Shown: positions 50,271 through 60,156 of the stretch, one piece after another | How the letters are laid out: each line of letters starts with the position of its first letter | Numbering within the stretch: position 1 is the first letter of the stretch | Assembly (NCBI GenBank): GCA_036960375.1 | Contig: JBALVY010000002.1 | Location: 806,001-870,000, forward strand | Reading direction: 5' to 3' | DNA: 64,000 nt | Source of the DNA: CAWVSB01 sp036960375 | Lineage (GTDB): Bacteria; Pseudomonadota; Gammaproteobacteria; Pseudomonadales; CAWVSB01 | Position numbers and translations under genes: made by a program | Notes under the pieces: generated by a model | Database searches by the model: none | What the model saw: the letters and a program-made list of their open reading frames with translations, nothing else | Told to the model about the DNA's origin: nothing

Positions 50271-51313
50271 CTAACGTTCATACTTTACAGACTCAAGAGC
50301 AGCGTTTTGACGAGGCTAGCCTGTGGATTGCAAAGCTCGATAGTGGCTTGTCTGATAATGATCAACAATCGCTGCAGCAGTGGATGGCAGCTAATTCTGA
50401 GAATCGGAAGTTGTTTCTTCATATGGCAAAATTGTGGGACAAAATGGATGATCTTTCAAGACTGTCAGACTTGTTTCCCGATACACAGCAAGTGGCTTCT
50501 ACTCCTTGGCGTTCGTATGTTGCGATGGCTGCTTCCATAGTCGTTGTTTTATTCGCGGGGCTGTGGGTTGCCGGTCCGTCATTTAATGGCCTGTTATCTG
50601 AATCTAATTATGTTGCCGCGCAAGATTACGATAAAGTCTACGAGACAGCTATTGGAGAGCATTCAGCTTTGAGTTTGTCTGACGGTACCCAGATAATGCT
50701 CAATACCAACAGTCTGGTGAGAGTAAAATACACTGATGATTACAGATTAATTGTATTAGAGCGTGGCGAGGTGCATGTAGATGTAGCACATGACAAGACT
50801 CGTCCACTCAGTGTGCTAGCAGGCGATAAAGTGATTCAGGCGGTGGGTACGGCTTTTAGTGTCGAGATTACCAGTGACGACCAGGTAGAGCTGTTAGTAA
50901 CCGACGGCAAGGTACGGGTCGCTGTGCAAAAAAATCAAGCTGATAAGGCCGAACGGCAAGTGCCTGAGGTGCTGCCAGCATCGTCAGTAGCCGTTTCAAA
51001 AGGTGAGCAGCTAGTACTTGGGTCGGCTGACGAAGAGATTGTTAAAGTTGAACCTGAAGAGCTGAACGTCAAGCTTTCCTGGAAGCAGGGTAATCTCATC
51101 TTTCGTGGTGAGTCACTCGAAGACGCTATAGTAGAAATTAGCCGCTATACTCAAGTTGAGTTTGTGATTTTAGATGAAGATCTTAAAAAGGTGCGCATTG
51201 CCGGTTTGTTCAAGGCCGGAGACGTTGCGGGCTTGCTGGCCGCATTGCAGCAGAATTTTAATATCACCCATCAACAGTTAGATGGCGATAAGGTTTTGCT
51301 TACCTCTGAGTAA
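50267..51313 (+). CDS. FecR-family anti-sigma/sigma regulator
   Basis: A 348-residue inner-membrane protein: cytoplasmic FecR N-terminal domain (about 12-60: RFDEASLWIAKLDSGLSDNDQQSLQQWMAANSENR), a transmembrane helix (about 85-106), and a periplasmic FecR domain (about 115-215) with EHSALSLSDGTQIMLNTNSLV and FSVEITSDDQVELLVTDGKVRV. A C-terminal secretin-STN-like domain follows (about 270-348). It would hold or activate the sigma factor upstream until the receptor's STN domain signals ligand binding. Confidence 0.92.
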   Translation: MTNVHTLQTQEQRFDEASLWIAKLDSGLSDNDQQSLQQWMAANSENRKLFLHMAKLWDKMDDLSRLSDLFPDTQQVASTPWRSYVAMAASIVVVLFAGLWVAGPSFNGLLSESNYVAAQDYDKVYETAIGEHSALSLSDGTQIMLNTNSLVRVKYTDDYRLIVLERGEVHVDVAHDKTRPLSVLAGDKVIQAVGTAFSVEITSDDQVELLVTDGKVRVAVQKNQADKAERQVPEVLPASSVAVSKGEQLVLGSADEEIVKVEPEELNVKLSWKQGNLIFRGESLEDAIVEISRYTQVEFVILDEDLKKVRIAGLFKAGDVAGLLAALQQNFNITHQQLDGDKVLLTSE

Positions 51314-51366
51314 TGAGTATGATGTAAATTCACTAACGGGGTTGTTCTAAGTACCATAATAATAAT

Positions 51367-54213
51367 ATGCGACAGTTGGTATACTGCGAAAATAATAATA
51401 AATCGCCAGGTAGGCTTGCGGGCGATTTAAATACGTCTGGAAAAAACACGCTAAATGTTTTTCTAATTCTTGCGTTGATGCTTTCCATATCCCTGTCATC
51501 TAATTTATTAGCCTCAAGTAAAAAAATAGACTTCGAAATTCCACGTCAAAGAGCCGACTTATCTCTTATCGCATTTGCCGAACAAGCGGGTGTAACGTTA
51601 ATTTTTCCTTTTGAAATTGCCGAAGGTAAAACCACTAACAAATTGTCTGGTAGCTATCAAATAGAAGAGGCTTTAAAAATTCTCCTTGCCAAAACGGGTC
51701 TAACTGCTGATTTGACGGAAGATGGCCGGCTTAGAATCGTCGAGGATAGCAAAACCGGGTTTTCAGCTGTAATCGCCTCGCTGTTTGGTTCAGTGTTTGG
51801 TGAGGAGGATGTCGGTTCAGGCTCTACTCATGATGAAGTTCTGATGCTTGAAGAAGTGACGGTTACCGCGCGTAGAAAGTCCGAGAATCTTCAAACCGTG
51901 CCAGATTCCATCGTTGCCTTTTCTGGTGACATTGTACAGCGCTCAAATATTACTGAGGCTAGAGACGTTTCTATGAGAATTCCCAATGTATCTGTTGTGG
52001 AGTCCCTCAGTCCAACGTCAACTTATATAATTGTGCGTGGTATTGCCTCAGTACGTAATTCCGAGCCTGCAGTGGCGGTAATCGTAGATGGCGTGCAGGT
52101 GGGCAGTGCTACAGAGGTATCTCAATCTTATTATGATGTCGAACAAATTGAACTGCTAAAGGGCCCGCAAGGTGCGTTGTATGGACGCAATGCCGTAGGT
52201 GGGGCGCTGATCATTACCTCCAGGAGACCAACAGATAGCTTTGAGGCTAGGTTGTCTTTAGGCACTGGTTCTGGCGATTTGTCTGAGGTGTCGGGCTCTG
52301 TCAGCGGGCCATTGACCGATAATCTTCACTTTCGCTTAGCGGGCAACTATAAAGAGTTTGGCGGAAATATAAGAAATGAATTTTTAGCGGATGATTCCAA
52401 TTCCGCTAATAGTGCGGTTAATGGGCTATCGCCAACCTCCAATTATTTGGATTTTCAGGAGAATAATGATGTACGAGCGCAGCTAATTTGGGACCCAACC
52501 GATGCAACTTCTATTGACTATCGATACTCGCGTAATAGTCTTGAGACTGGTGCCATGTGGTTTCGGAATTTCTATCGTCTGGAGAGTGATCCGGATCAGC
52601 ACTACGAATTCCCAATTAATTCCTACGGTAACCCCACGGCTATACGCACGATCGACGCACATACAGTTAAAATTGATCAGGAACTTGAGTTGGGCAGGTT
52701 CACCTCCATTTCCAATCTAACCGATACTGATGAACGCTATGGTGTGGACAGAGAAACTCGAGGTCATGACCGAACCGGTAATGTATCGTTTTTTACGGAT
52801 GTCTATGTCAATGAATTTCTGGATGGCTTAAGCAACCCGATTGACAGCAGTTTTTTTGAAGACCAGTTTGCCGACATTTCAGCGGGAAATTTTGTCGGCA
52901 GTGACCAGTACTATGATATTAAGACCTTCTCGCAAGAATTTAGATTTGCTGGTGAAGTGGTAGATGACTTTGACTATGTAGTAGGCGCATATCTATTACT
53001 GACTGATCGCATGGATACCATTCGCGCGACGTGGGAGACTCCGACAGGCAGTTCGTTTGATTGTGAGCCGGCTTATGTCGGTGGGCCTCCTGTGAGTGAT
53101 CTTAGTTGCAATGGCCTAATTTATTCTACCGAGAACGAACAAAACAATACTGCATGGGCGGTTTTTCTTAGTGCAGACTATCAACTATCAGAGAATCTTA
53201 TTCTTACTGCGGCTGCTCGCTACGATGAGGACAAGCGCGAGCTAACAAGAATAGATGGACCAACAGTTGATACCTTTGGTCTTGGTGTGGGTGATTGCGA
53301 TTCCATAAGCGATCCGGAAAATTGTTCCCCAGCGGGATCAAAGATATCCCGAAAATTCACCGCCTTTCAGCCCAAGTTGTCACTGGCATATAATTTTAAT
53401 GATCAGTTAACACTCTATAGCACCTATGCCAGGGGGTTTCGTAGTGGAGGCTTCAATGCGTCAGGCGCTTTGCTGACCGACGACTATGACGGAGAAACGA
53501 TTGACAGTCTTGAATTTGGCTTAAAATCACCTCTACTAAAAGGACGTTTAAGAACCAATTTTGCGGTGTTCTATCAGTGGTATAAAAACGCTCAGCAGTT
53601 TGAGTTCGATGGCAATGTTTTTGTTCAGAGTATTTACAATATTCCTAGAAGCGAGATTGCCGGATTTGAGGCCAATTTTGATTTTGTAGTAACCGATGCA
53701 CTCACTGTATCTGCCGCTCTTGGAATAATGGATTCCAAAATTACCGAGTTTGATAGCGATATAAGAGATCGCATGGAATCGGCATTGAAGGAGCGGAATG
53801 CAAATACGGTTAAACTGCCACAAGGGACGCAGGCTGCCTTCGATCGAAACTTTCATGGCTCGCATCTATCCAGCTTTGCTCACACAACTGTAAATATTGG
53901 TCTTCTTCATGAGCTTTCGGTGTTTTCTAATGCCATGCTAATTACACGTCTCGATTATAGTTATACCGATGAAATATACTGGTGGCTCGACGAGCAGGAC
54001 GTGCGCGGGTCGTTGGCCTTGGTTGACGGTAGTATCGCGCTTGGTTTAAGTGAGGCACTGGAGTTTAAGTTCTGGTGTAAAAATTGTACTGACAAAATAT
54101 ACGACTCTGAATTTTCACCCAATGAACGGGAGTTGTTCAACGGCGCGGCTAAAGACATAGCCTACCGGGCTCGTGGCAGAACCTACGGCTTTACACTTCA
54201 GTACACCTACTAG
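51367..54213 (+). CDS. TonB-dependent transducer-receptor with STN domain
   Basis: A 948-residue outer-membrane receptor. After a hydrophobic signal (about 29-50) comes an STN signalling domain (about 53-126: IDFEIPRQRADLSLIAFAEQ, then LIFPFEIAEG and LKILLAKTGL), the part that touches FecR. The TonB box/plug follows (VLMLEEVTVTARRKSENLQTVPDS, VEQIELLKGPQGALYGRNAVGG), then a 22-strand barrel. Cysteine pairs in the barrel (CEPAYVGGPPVSDLSCNG, CKNC) are unusual. It is paralogous to the receptor at 54514 and follows the FecR gene after 53 bases. Only this copy can signal. Confidence 0.93.
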   Translation: MRQLVYCENNNKSPGRLAGDLNTSGKNTLNVFLILALMLSISLSSNLLASSKKIDFEIPRQRADLSLIAFAEQAGVTLIFPFEIAEGKTTNKLSGSYQIEEALKILLAKTGLTADLTEDGRLRIVEDSKTGFSAVIASLFGSVFGEEDVGSGSTHDEVLMLEEVTVTARRKSENLQTVPDSIVAFSGDIVQRSNITEARDVSMRIPNVSVVESLSPTSTYIIVRGIASVRNSEPAVAVIVDGVQVGSATEVSQSYYDVEQIELLKGPQGALYGRNAVGGALIITSRRPTDSFEARLSLGTGSGDLSEVSGSVSGPLTDNLHFRLAGNYKEFGGNIRNEFLADDSNSANSAVNGLSPTSNYLDFQENNDVRAQLIWDPTDATSIDYRYSRNSLETGAMWFRNFYRLESDPDQHYEFPINSYGNPTAIRTIDAHTVKIDQELELGRFTSISNLTDTDERYGVDRETRGHDRTGNVSFFTDVYVNEFLDGLSNPIDSSFFEDQFADISAGNFVGSDQYYDIKTFSQEFRFAGEVVDDFDYVVGAYLLLTDRMDTIRATWETPTGSSFDCEPAYVGGPPVSDLSCNGLIYSTENEQNNTAWAVFLSADYQLSENLILTAAARYDEDKRELTRIDGPTVDTFGLGVGDCDSISDPENCSPAGSKISRKFTAFQPKLSLAYNFNDQLTLYSTYARGFRSGGFNASGALLTDDYDGETIDSLEFGLKSPLLKGRLRTNFAVFYQWYKNAQQFEFDGNVFVQSIYNIPRSEIAGFEANFDFVVTDALTVSAALGIMDSKITEFDSDIRDRMESALKERNANTVKLPQGTQAAFDRNFHGSHLSSFAHTTVNIGLLHELSVFSNAMLITRLDYSYTDEIYWWLDEQDVRGSLALVDGSIALGLSEALEFKFWCKNCTDKIYDSEFSPNERELFNGAAKDIAYRARGRTYGFTLQYTY

Positions 54214-54513
54214 CGAGATCACAAACGCCGCCTCTGCAACAAAAAAATGTCTCTATATTTCCCGTCCTTGTCTATTTTTCTCATCTATCATTTTAATTAT
54301 AAAAAATAATTTTAATTCCTATAGAGGAAAAAACTCTCTGTCTCGTCTTATAGATACGCAAAAGATAAACGCGTCTTAGGATCGCAAGATCCTTAGTAGG
54401 GGGCTAGCTTGTGGCCTCATATGAGATTGGTATCTATTGTTCTGATCTTGTATGTGGATTGAAATAAGCGGCTCAGTATCAGTAATGATAATTCCCTAGG
54501 AGGGACGAGTCTC
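54214..54513. other. Intergenic region between paralogous receptors
   Basis: 300 bases, AT-rich, no gene. A 6-base-stem hairpin AGGATC-GCAA-GATCCT (54378-54393) has no T-run. AGGAGGG (54498-54504) is the probable ribosome-binding site for the receptor at 54514. The second receptor may thus have its own promoter here. Confidence 0.5.
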
Positions 54514-56997
54514 ATGTACAAGAAAAATAAATTATCCAGTGCAGTAGCATCAGTCATACTTTTGATGATTGGTGCCCAAGAGGTCAATGCTCAGTCATCT
54601 GGTAGCACAGGGGCGACGCTTGAAGAAGTCACAGTAACCGCACGTAGAAAATCAGAGAATCTCCAGACTGTTCCAGATACGATAGTGGCAATATCTGCCG
54701 ATATGGTAGAGCGGGCGAATATCGTTGCGGCAAGAGATATTGCGATGAAAATTCCCAATGTTTCTCTTGTTGAGTCATTAAGCCCTACCTCAACCTACAT
54801 TATTGTACGAGGCATAGCATCAGTACGAAACTCGGAGCCTGCCGTTGCCGTAGTAGTTGACGGGGTACAAATAGGTAGCTCCACTGAAGTATCACAGTCT
54901 TATTTCGACGTCGAGCAAATAGAATTACTAAAAGGCCCGCAGGGCGCATTGTATGGTCGTAACGCACTAGGTGGCGCTTTGATTATTACTTCAAAAGCAC
55001 CCACCGATGAACTGACCGGTAAGGTAAGGGCGGGTACAGGTTCAGACGGCTTGTTTGAAGTGAGTGGAGCTCTTAGTGGGCCTCTTACCGATACATTAAA
55101 GTTTCGTGTTGCTGCAAATCACCGCAGCTTCGACGGAGATATTGAAAATACCTACCTGAATAGCGTGCTGGCTCGAAACAATGCCGGTGTAACGGGCCCA
55201 ACGCCAAGTTCAAGTAATATGAATTTTGAAGAGAATAATGATTTACGCGCCCAGTTGTTTTGGGATCCAACCGACGCCACTAGTGTCAATTATCGCTATG
55301 CCAGGAATGACATAGAAAGTGGTGCCATGTGGTATAGAAATATTTTCCGCTCAGAAAACGATCCAGATGTAGTCTATGAAGAGCCTATTAGCTCGAATGG
55401 TAACCCTACTGCGATCCGTCTTATAGAAACGCATACCTTAAAAATTGACAGCGAGTTTGATGCAGGTGTTTTCACCTCGATAACCAATGTCACCGATACC
55501 AATGAGCGTTATGGTCTTGCCGGTGAAACTCGTGGTCACGATAGAACGGCCAATGTCTGGTTTCATACCCAGGATTCAGTTGAAGACATGATTGCCGGTA
55601 TGGACAATCAGGTTGATATCGACTTCTTTACCGCCAATTTGGGCGCTGAATTAGGTGGCAGCTTTGTTGGTAGTGACCAGTATTACGATATACAGACCTT
55701 CTCTCAGGAATTCAGGTTTGCTGGTGATGTTGGCGATAACTTCAACTATGTCGCAGGTGCCTACTTATTGTTAACCGAGCGTCAAGATACTATTCGTGCT
55801 ACTTGGGAAAATAATAGCGGTGTGCCCTTTGACTGCGAACCGAAATACGACGGTGGTCCATCAATAAATAATGGAGACTGTAATGGCTTGCTTTTTTCAA
55901 CTCAAAATGAGCAGGATAATACTGCTTGGGCCTTATTCTTCAGTACGGATTACCGATTCACGGATTCATTAGTATTAACTGTAGCTGGGCGTTACGACGA
56001 AGATCAGCGTGAAGTAACACGCATCGATGGACCCACAGTGGATACCTTCGGTTTGGGTGTGGGTAATGTCGGTACTGATTGTGATTCTGTCGCAGACCCA
56101 GATAACTGTGCGGCTTCTGGCAGTAATATTTCAAAAACATTCAGTAGTTTCCAGCCCAAAATTTCACTGGCCTATACGCCTAACGATGAGATGACCTATT
56201 ACGGCACCTATGCTGTAGGCTTTCGTAGCGGTGGTTTCAACGCATCGGGTGCTTTGTTAACCGATGATTATGAAGCTGAAACACTGGATAGCTTTGAATT
56301 GGGTCTGAAGTCAACGCTGATGGACGGACGTATGCGAGCGAATTTTGCAGCGTTCTTCCAGAATTATGAAAATACTCAGCAATTTGAGTTCGACGGTAAC
56401 GTGTTTGTACAAAGTATCTACAATATTCCCGAGACTGAAATCTGGGGTATTGAGGGAAGCCTTGAATTTGCCGTCACCGACAACCTCACGCTTGATTTTG
56501 CATTTGGCTTGATGGACTCGGAAGTGGTTGATTTTGACGCCGACATTAGCGCAGAAATGCAATCTCAGTTAGAAGCAAGAAACTCCAATACGATTAAATT
56601 GCCTGAGGCTACTGTGGCGGCATTTGATCGTGACTTCGAAGGTTCCAAACTGTCCAACTTTGCGCATACGACTGCCAACCTGGGTCTTTCATATTATCTC
56701 CCGGTCACGGCTAACAGTGAGCTAATTACGCGTATCGACTATAGCTATACCGACGATCTGTACTGGTGGCTTGACGAGCAAGACGTACAGGACCCGTTAG
56801 GTTTGGTAAACGCTAATATTAGTTGGGCGATGGGCGAAAATCTGGAACTGTCAGCATGGTGTAAAAACTGTACTGATGAAATTTATGACTCAGAGTTTTC
56901 ACCCAATGAAAGAGAACTATTTGGTGGTGCTGCAAAAGACCTTGCCTATAGAGCTCGCGGTAGAACTTATGGCCTGAGAGTGAGCTACGCGTTCTAA
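54514..56997 (+). CDS. TonB-dependent receptor paralogous to the transducer
   Basis: An 827-residue outer-membrane receptor closely related to 51367-54213 over plug and barrel (ENLQTVPDTIVAISADMVER; SPTSTYIIVRGIASVRNSEP; ELLKGPQGALYGRNALGG; barrel end YGLRVSYAF), but it has only a signal peptide (about 1-26, VNA|QSS) before the plug and no STN domain. It would therefore import without signalling. The pair looks like a tandem duplication in which one copy carries the regulatory domain. Paired barrel cysteines are kept. A strong terminator follows. Confidence 0.93.
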   Translation: MYKKNKLSSAVASVILLMIGAQEVNAQSSGSTGATLEEVTVTARRKSENLQTVPDTIVAISADMVERANIVAARDIAMKIPNVSLVESLSPTSTYIIVRGIASVRNSEPAVAVVVDGVQIGSSTEVSQSYFDVEQIELLKGPQGALYGRNALGGALIITSKAPTDELTGKVRAGTGSDGLFEVSGALSGPLTDTLKFRVAANHRSFDGDIENTYLNSVLARNNAGVTGPTPSSSNMNFEENNDLRAQLFWDPTDATSVNYRYARNDIESGAMWYRNIFRSENDPDVVYEEPISSNGNPTAIRLIETHTLKIDSEFDAGVFTSITNVTDTNERYGLAGETRGHDRTANVWFHTQDSVEDMIAGMDNQVDIDFFTANLGAELGGSFVGSDQYYDIQTFSQEFRFAGDVGDNFNYVAGAYLLLTERQDTIRATWENNSGVPFDCEPKYDGGPSINNGDCNGLLFSTQNEQDNTAWALFFSTDYRFTDSLVLTVAGRYDEDQREVTRIDGPTVDTFGLGVGNVGTDCDSVADPDNCAASGSNISKTFSSFQPKISLAYTPNDEMTYYGTYAVGFRSGGFNASGALLTDDYEAETLDSFELGLKSTLMDGRMRANFAAFFQNYENTQQFEFDGNVFVQSIYNIPETEIWGIEGSLEFAVTDNLTLDFAFGLMDSEVVDFDADISAEMQSQLEARNSNTIKLPEATVAAFDRDFEGSKLSNFAHTTANLGLSYYLPVTANSELITRIDYSYTDDLYWWLDEQDVQDPLGLVNANISWAMGENLELSAWCKNCTDEIYDSEFSPNERELFGGAAKDLAYRARGRTYGLRVSYAF

Positions 56998-57016
56998 TTT
57001 AGTCTTTACCCCTCTT

Positions 57017-57052
57017 GGCAATGAGGTATCCCTACCTCATTGCCCTTTTTTT
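57017..57052 (+). terminator. Rho-independent terminator after second receptor
   Basis: Perfect 12-base stem GGCAATGAGGTA-TCCC-TACCTCATTGCC followed by CTTTTTTT. It separates the receptors from the MFS and catabolic genes, which then need their own promoter or readthrough. Confidence 0.93.
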
Positions 57053-57077
57053 ATACGTTTAGTAGCGGGCAAATATT

Positions 57078-58409
57078 ATGGCTCATACAGATGTTTCACA
57101 GTTAGATATCAAACGACTATTTCTCATCGGACAACTGTCCATTTTCACAATTGGTCTGGCTTTTGCTATTAGGGCGACGATTGCCCCAGATTTACAAACA
57201 GACATCTATAACCATCTTGACCTGGCTAACTCTGCCGCCATGGTTGGCGAAGCTCTAGGTTTGACCTTTACCGGCTTTGCGCTAACGCTATTATTTGGTA
57301 GCGCTATGGTCGACTGGATGGGTATAAAACGCATGCTTCAGCTCTCTGCCTTGGGTTATGTATTGGGTTCGTGCTTGTTGTTAGTGGCTTCGTTCATGCC
57401 TGTAACACCGCTGGTATCGATGTTAGTGCTGGCAGGATTGCTTTTAACAGGCCTGGGCTGGGGCGCAGTTGAGGCCGCCAGTAACCCAATGGTTGCCAGT
57501 CTGTATCCCGACGAAAAGACCCACCGTTTTAATATTCTTCACGCCTGGTTTCCCGGTGGTATTGTGGTTGGTGGTTTGGCAGGTTTCGCTATTACAACGG
57601 TTGGCCTGGCCTGGCAGTGGAATATTATTCTGCTGATTGTCCCTTCCGCTGTGCTGGCCTGGTTGGTAATGAAGACCGAGTTTCCGGTCACCGAACGTGT
57701 CGCCTCCGGCGTAAGCTACGGCGAGATGTTTAAAGAACTTATCCATAAGCCAATGTTTTGGGTATTTTGGTCTTGTATGTTTCTCACCGCAGCTTCCGAG
57801 TTGGCACCAGGCCAGTGGGTTAACCTTGCGCTGTCAAAGGTCGTCGGTATTCAAGGGATTCTACTGTTGGTGTACGTGAGTGCGCTGATGTTTGTGATGA
57901 GGCATTTTGCTGGCCCTGTGGTCAATAGAATCTCTCCTGTCGGATTGTTGTGGTTCAGCAGCATCTTTGCTGCAGTTGGCTTGTATTGCTTGAGCATCGC
58001 AAACTCGCCATTGCCTGCTTTTGGTGCTGCCACCATTTGGGCTGTGGGCGTGTGCTATATGTGGCCTACCATGTTGGCGACCGTGTCAGAGCGCTTTCCT
58101 AAAGGCGGTGCCCTAATGCTCGGTATGATGGGTTTTGCTGGAGGCATGTCGATACAGTTTGTTTTGCCCAAGATGGGCAGTATCTTCGATGACGCCAAAA
58201 TTGAGGCTGCCGGCAGTGTTGAAAACCTGGCTGCAATGTCGGGTATGGAGTTAGACACCGTTCTGCGTTTCGCCTCAGCAGAGTCGTTTCAAGCGGTAGC
58301 CTACGTTCCTCTATTTTTGCTGCCTGTATTTGGTTTAATTTGGTGGAGCGATCGTCGTTCAGCGAAGTCTGTTGCTGTGGTTGACGCAATACCTGCTGAA
58401 GCTCAATAA
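57078..58409 (+). CDS. MFS transporter (sugar:H+ symporter-like)
   Basis: A 443-residue inner-membrane protein with 12 predicted helices in two six-helix halves. The loop 2-3 motif is GSAMVDWMGIKRML, and another typical segment is GWGAVEAASNPMVASLYPDEKTHRFNILHAWFPGG, seen in the FucP/GlcP-like sugar or acid transporters. It would import the product released or delivered after outer-membrane uptake. It starts 26 bases after the terminator and heads the run MFS, hydrolase, PEP-hydrolase-like, Tm-1-like, aldolase/SDR. Confidence 0.88.
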   Translation: MAHTDVSQLDIKRLFLIGQLSIFTIGLAFAIRATIAPDLQTDIYNHLDLANSAAMVGEALGLTFTGFALTLLFGSAMVDWMGIKRMLQLSALGYVLGSCLLLVASFMPVTPLVSMLVLAGLLLTGLGWGAVEAASNPMVASLYPDEKTHRFNILHAWFPGGIVVGGLAGFAITTVGLAWQWNIILLIVPSAVLAWLVMKTEFPVTERVASGVSYGEMFKELIHKPMFWVFWSCMFLTAASELAPGQWVNLALSKVVGIQGILLLVYVSALMFVMRHFAGPVVNRISPVGLLWFSSIFAAVGLYCLSIANSPLPAFGAATIWAVGVCYMWPTMLATVSERFPKGGALMLGMMGFAGGMSIQFVLPKMGSIFDDAKIEAAGSVENLAAMSGMELDTVLRFASAESFQAVAYVPLFLLPVFGLIWWSDRRSAKSVAVVDAIPAEAQ

Positions 58410-58430
58410 GAAAACATCGGAGCGGCTGTT

Positions 58431-59246
58431 TTGGCAAGTTACGGCTTTAAAGGATGTCGGCTTAATTACGATTTGCGTGGGACGGGTCAAGACCTTGTAT
58501 TCTTACACGGCTTAGGTGCTGACCTTCGACAAGCGATGGCCGCCACCCACTCGCTACAGGGATGTAGGGTTCTTTGTATTGATATGCCTGGTCATGGCGA
58601 TAGTGTAAGCAGTGATCAGAGCCTATTCAGCTTCAATGCGTTTGCTGACGCGGTTGTTGCACTGCTGGATGAGCTTGATATCGACTCGGCCGTATGGGGT
58701 GGTATCTCGATGGGTAGCGGGATCGCTTTAAACGCTGCACTCAGGTATCCCAATCGCGTCGATGCTCTCTTATTAGTGCGACCCGCTTGGCTTGATACGC
58801 CTGCGTTTCCTCAATTGGGTATTATCAGTGAAATCGGTGAGTGGATCACTGCCAAGGGAGTCGAAGAAGCGCGTGACCGATTAGTGGAAACTACGGTTTA
58901 TAAGCGGGCATTGCAGCTATCTCAATTATGTGCAGATTCCATCGCAGGGCTTCTTACAAGAAGTCAGGCGACGGCTGCTGCGGGGGTATTGCAGGCCATG
59001 GTGAGAGATCAACCTTTTGAGACGATGGATGACCTTGTTCGTTTGGATATTCCGGTGCTCGTATTTGGTAACAAGAACGATCCGTTGCACCCGAAGGAGT
59101 TAGCGATACGGCTGTCCTCGGGCTTAAGCCGGCCACGCTATATCGATTTGCCCGCACGTTATCTTGAACCTGAAAAACATGCGGCTTTGATGTTAGAGTC
59201 CACTCAGGAATTTGTCAATGCGCTAGCAATTACTACAAACACATAG
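58431..59246 (+). CDS. Alpha/beta hydrolase
   Basis: A 271-residue cytoplasmic hydrolase: opening NYDLRGTGQDLVFLHGLGAD (oxyanion region), nucleophile Ser in GGISMGSGIALNAA, Asp in NKNDPLHP and His in PEKHAALM. No signal peptide. The start is TTG at 58431 with ATCGGAG upstream. It would cleave an ester, lactone or C-C bond in the imported substrate. It is tightly packed between the MFS gene (21 bases) and the PEP-hydrolase-like gene (11 bases). Confidence 0.87.
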   Translation: MASYGFKGCRLNYDLRGTGQDLVFLHGLGADLRQAMAATHSLQGCRVLCIDMPGHGDSVSSDQSLFSFNAFADAVVALLDELDIDSAVWGGISMGSGIALNAALRYPNRVDALLLVRPAWLDTPAFPQLGIISEIGEWITAKGVEEARDRLVETTVYKRALQLSQLCADSIAGLLTRSQATAAAGVLQAMVRDQPFETMDDLVRLDIPVLVFGNKNDPLHPKELAIRLSSGLSRPRYIDLPARYLEPEKHAALMLESTQEFVNALAITTNT

Positions 59247-59257
59247 TGGGGTAGAAC

Positions 59258-60118
59258 ATGATTACAAAAAGAATCAGCACTGAAAGAATTCTCGAAAAAC
59301 TGGCAGAAAAAGTAGCACAAAAGAAACCGATTATGATTGCCAGCGCCGGTAGTGGTTTAGTTGCCCAGCTACTGGAGAAGGCCGGAGTAGACTGTATTAA
59401 TACGTTCTCTGGCGCACGTTTGCGGGCCAACGGCATGGGCACCATGGCAATGATGTGGCCCATTCTGGATTCAAACAAACAAACACTGGATTACACGCGT
59501 GAAGATATTATGCCCGCCATGGGCGGAGAGGCATTTGTCTGTGCCTGCCTGAACGCCAATGACCCGCTAAAGGATATGGCGATGGTATTGGACGATTGTA
59601 AACGTATGGGAGTCAACGCGGTTTCCAATATTGGGCCGTCGGTGAGCTATGTCGATAAAGACAGTGAGATTTTCAAGGTAATTACTAGTGCGGGCATCAC
59701 CCTGCAAAATGAAATCGATATGCTCAAGTACGCCAAAGAAGAAATGGACATGGTCACCATCGGTTTGGCTTTTACGGTAGAAGACGCGATTGAAATTTGT
59801 CGCGAAGCGAAACCGCATATCTTTTGTTATCACGCGGGCACAACGAAGGGCGGCATCAGCGGCTATGACAATGGCAGCACTATTGAACAGACCGCAGCCC
59901 AAACCGAGCAGGTATATCAGATGGTTCGAGAGTTACACCCTTCGGTCATTTTAGTGGGCCATGGTGCCGCCATGGAAAACCCGACTGATGCCCAGTATAT
60001 GCTCGATAACACCTCGGGTCATGGTTTCTGGACAGGCTCGTCAACCGAGCGTTTACCGATTGAACGCGCGGTTTCCGCTGCAGCAGCCGAGTTTTCAGCG
60101 CTCAAATTCAGTAGCTAA
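59258..60118 (+). CDS. Phosphoenolpyruvate hydrolase-family TIM-barrel protein
   Basis: A 286-residue TIM barrel of the PEP hydrolase/mutase-related family (the C-terminal half of Tm-1-like proteins): MIASAGSGLVAQLLEKAGVDCINTFSGARLRANG at the N-terminus, then FVCACLNANDPLK, SNIGPSVSYVD, HAGTTKGGISGYDNG and VGHGAAMENPTDAQYML. The family probably handles phosphorylated or keto acids, but the real reaction is unknown. It is encoded directly before the Tm-1-like ATP-binding protein (38 bases apart), the usual partner, which elsewhere is fused to it. Confidence 0.9.
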   Translation: MITKRISTERILEKLAEKVAQKKPIMIASAGSGLVAQLLEKAGVDCINTFSGARLRANGMGTMAMMWPILDSNKQTLDYTREDIMPAMGGEAFVCACLNANDPLKDMAMVLDDCKRMGVNAVSNIGPSVSYVDKDSEIFKVITSAGITLQNEIDMLKYAKEEMDMVTIGLAFTVEDAIEICREAKPHIFCYHAGTTKGGISGYDNGSTIEQTAAQTEQVYQMVRELHPSVILVGHGAAMENPTDAQYMLDNTSGHGFWTGSSTERLPIERAVSAAAAEFSALKFSS

Positions 60119-60156
60119 TTGGGTGGCTGGAATAGATATTCATAAGGAGAGTCATT

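Noticed and set aside
54378..54393. AGGATC-GCAA-GATCCT hairpin as a terminator for the first receptor
   Set aside because: Six-base stem without a T-run and 165 bases past the stop; too weak to call.
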